A stretch of DNA of 5,590 nucleotides from Legionellales bacterium UBA4722 (lineage in GTDB: Bacteria > Pseudomonadota > Gammaproteobacteria > DSM-16500): the NCBI GenBank assembly GCA_002404295.1, contig DHJK01000021.1, positions 21,406-26,995 of the forward strand. Direction: 5' to 3'. Numbering within the stretch: position 1 is the first letter of the stretch; the number at the start of each line of letters is the position of its first letter. Positions 5,042 to 5,590 of the stretch are shown here, piece after piece. The notes beneath the pieces were generated by a model that was given only the letters and a program-made list of their open reading frames with translations, had not been told where the DNA came from and searched no databases. The position numbers and the translations under genes were made by a program.

Positions 5042-5107
5042 CAATCATGCAATCTATTGTTTTTTTTATACGCGACTGCTAAGGTACACGAGTACTGGTG
5101 ATAGGTA

Positions 5108-5578
5108 ATGTCTGCTATGGCAATTAAAGATATATTTAAAATCTCACGAAAGACATTTTTTAATCCTGGTGCGTGGTTAGGGCTGAATGAGCTAACCGCC
5201 TATAACCACGTGATTGGTTCCACTTTAAAAACAACATTCACGCCAGAAAAAAAGCTACGTACCGAAACCTTTGAACAAGCTTTGGAGCGTCTTAACGTCA
5301 CCGAAGCCGATTTGCAGCTGAGTGCCAAGCTTTACAGATGGTATGCGTTGTTTTTTTTAATGCTGAGTGTCCTCACATTTTTTGTTTCTTTTTATTATCT
5401 TTTTAAATATCACACCTTTGCTGGATGGATTTTAGCAATGTGTGTCACCCTGTTATTCGGCGTCAATGCGTTTCGCTTTGATTTTTGGTATTTTCAAATA
5501 AAACATCGCAAATTGGGCTGTACAGTGGCTGAGTGGTGGTCTGGCAAGCTTCAGGCTCCGAAGGATCCCGCTGGATGA
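5108..5578 (+). CDS. icmV: Dot/Icm type IVB secretion inner-membrane protein IcmV
   Basis: IcmV is a small inner-membrane Dot/Icm protein required for intracellular growth in Legionella; its exact job is not well defined. The 156-residue product has the family layout: a basic amphipathic N-terminus (K-D-I-F-K-I-S-R-K-T-F-F-N-P, 7-20), a soluble segment with A-L-E-R-L-N-V-T-E-A-D-L (58-69), two membrane spans (about 77-99 and 103-121), and a conserved-looking cytoplasmic tail F-R-F-D-F-W-Y-F-Q-I-K-H-R-K-L-G-C-T (122-139). Two starts are possible. ATG at 5108 has GGTGAT (5097-5102), matching the distal part of the anti-Shine-Dalgarno pairing; ATG at 5117 has AGGT 11 nt upstream and gives 153 aa, closer to the Legionella length (151). 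The gene is divergent from icmW and overlaps the next start by 4 nt, as in the Legionella icmV-dotA pair. Confidence 0.93.
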   Translation: MSAMAIKDIFKISRKTFFNPGAWLGLNELTAYNHVIGSTLKTTFTPEKKLRTETFEQALERLNVTEADLQLSAKLYRWYALFFLMLSVLTFFVSFYYLFKYHTFAGWILAMCVTLLFGVNAFRFDFWYFQIKHRKLGCTVAEWWSGKLQAPKDPAG

Positions 5579-5590
5579 GTATGAACCTGT
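5575..5590 (+). CDS. Start of next gene, probable dotA (partial)
   Basis: An ATG at 5575 overlaps the icmV stop (ATGA) and AAGGA (5561-5565) lies 9 nt upstream, so translation is probably coupled to icmV. Only five codons (M-S-M-N-L) are in the window; the ATG at 5581 is an alternative. In Legionella and Coxiella the gene after icmV is dotA, encoding a large polytopic inner-membrane protein, so dotA is expected by synteny, but the sequence here is too short to confirm it. Confidence 0.55.

Overview
The window looks like chromosomal DNA of a gammaproteobacterium of the order Legionellales (the Legionella, Coxiella, Aquicella, Rickettsiella and Berkiella kind). The right-hand third carries Dot/Icm type IVB secretion genes in the Legionella order icmX-icmW // icmV-(dotA), and the housekeeping neighbours rph and yicC are of gammaproteobacterial type. 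The DNA is moderately AT-rich. Genus cannot be decided from the sequence alone.

Left region (1-1390): two rightward genes I do not recognise. The first (131-658, GTG start) encodes a soluble 175-residue protein with a serine-rich tail, behind an AT-rich leader holding a long imperfect palindrome. The second (764-1303) encodes a small exported protein with a clear signal peptide and two cysteines. It is followed by a strong hairpin and T-run terminator (1340-1369).

Middle region (1391-3059): rph (RNase PH, leftward) and yicC (YicC/YloC-family RNase, rightward) diverge from an 82-bp spacer in which two TATAAT boxes, one per strand, lie 5 bp apart. Both products act in RNA processing or decay. 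The last third of rph has strongly skewed base and codon use compared with the rest of the gene.

Right region (3090-5590): a leftward operon icmW - unnamed exported Pro/Ser/Thr-rich protein - icmX, divergent from a rightward operon icmV - probable dotA. IcmW is the cytoplasmic effector adaptor, IcmX a periplasmic protein, and IcmV (with DotA) inner-membrane components of the secretion machine. The 269-bp divergent spacer holds two notable elements: a GC-rich imperfect hairpin of about 94 bp, and an 11-bp-period TTAAT tandem repeat resembling the PmrA box, overlapping a plausible icmV -35. The extra exported gene between icmW and icmX, combined with a short IcmX, is the most unusual part of the layout. 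No tRNA, rRNA, CRISPR array or insertion sequence was seen.
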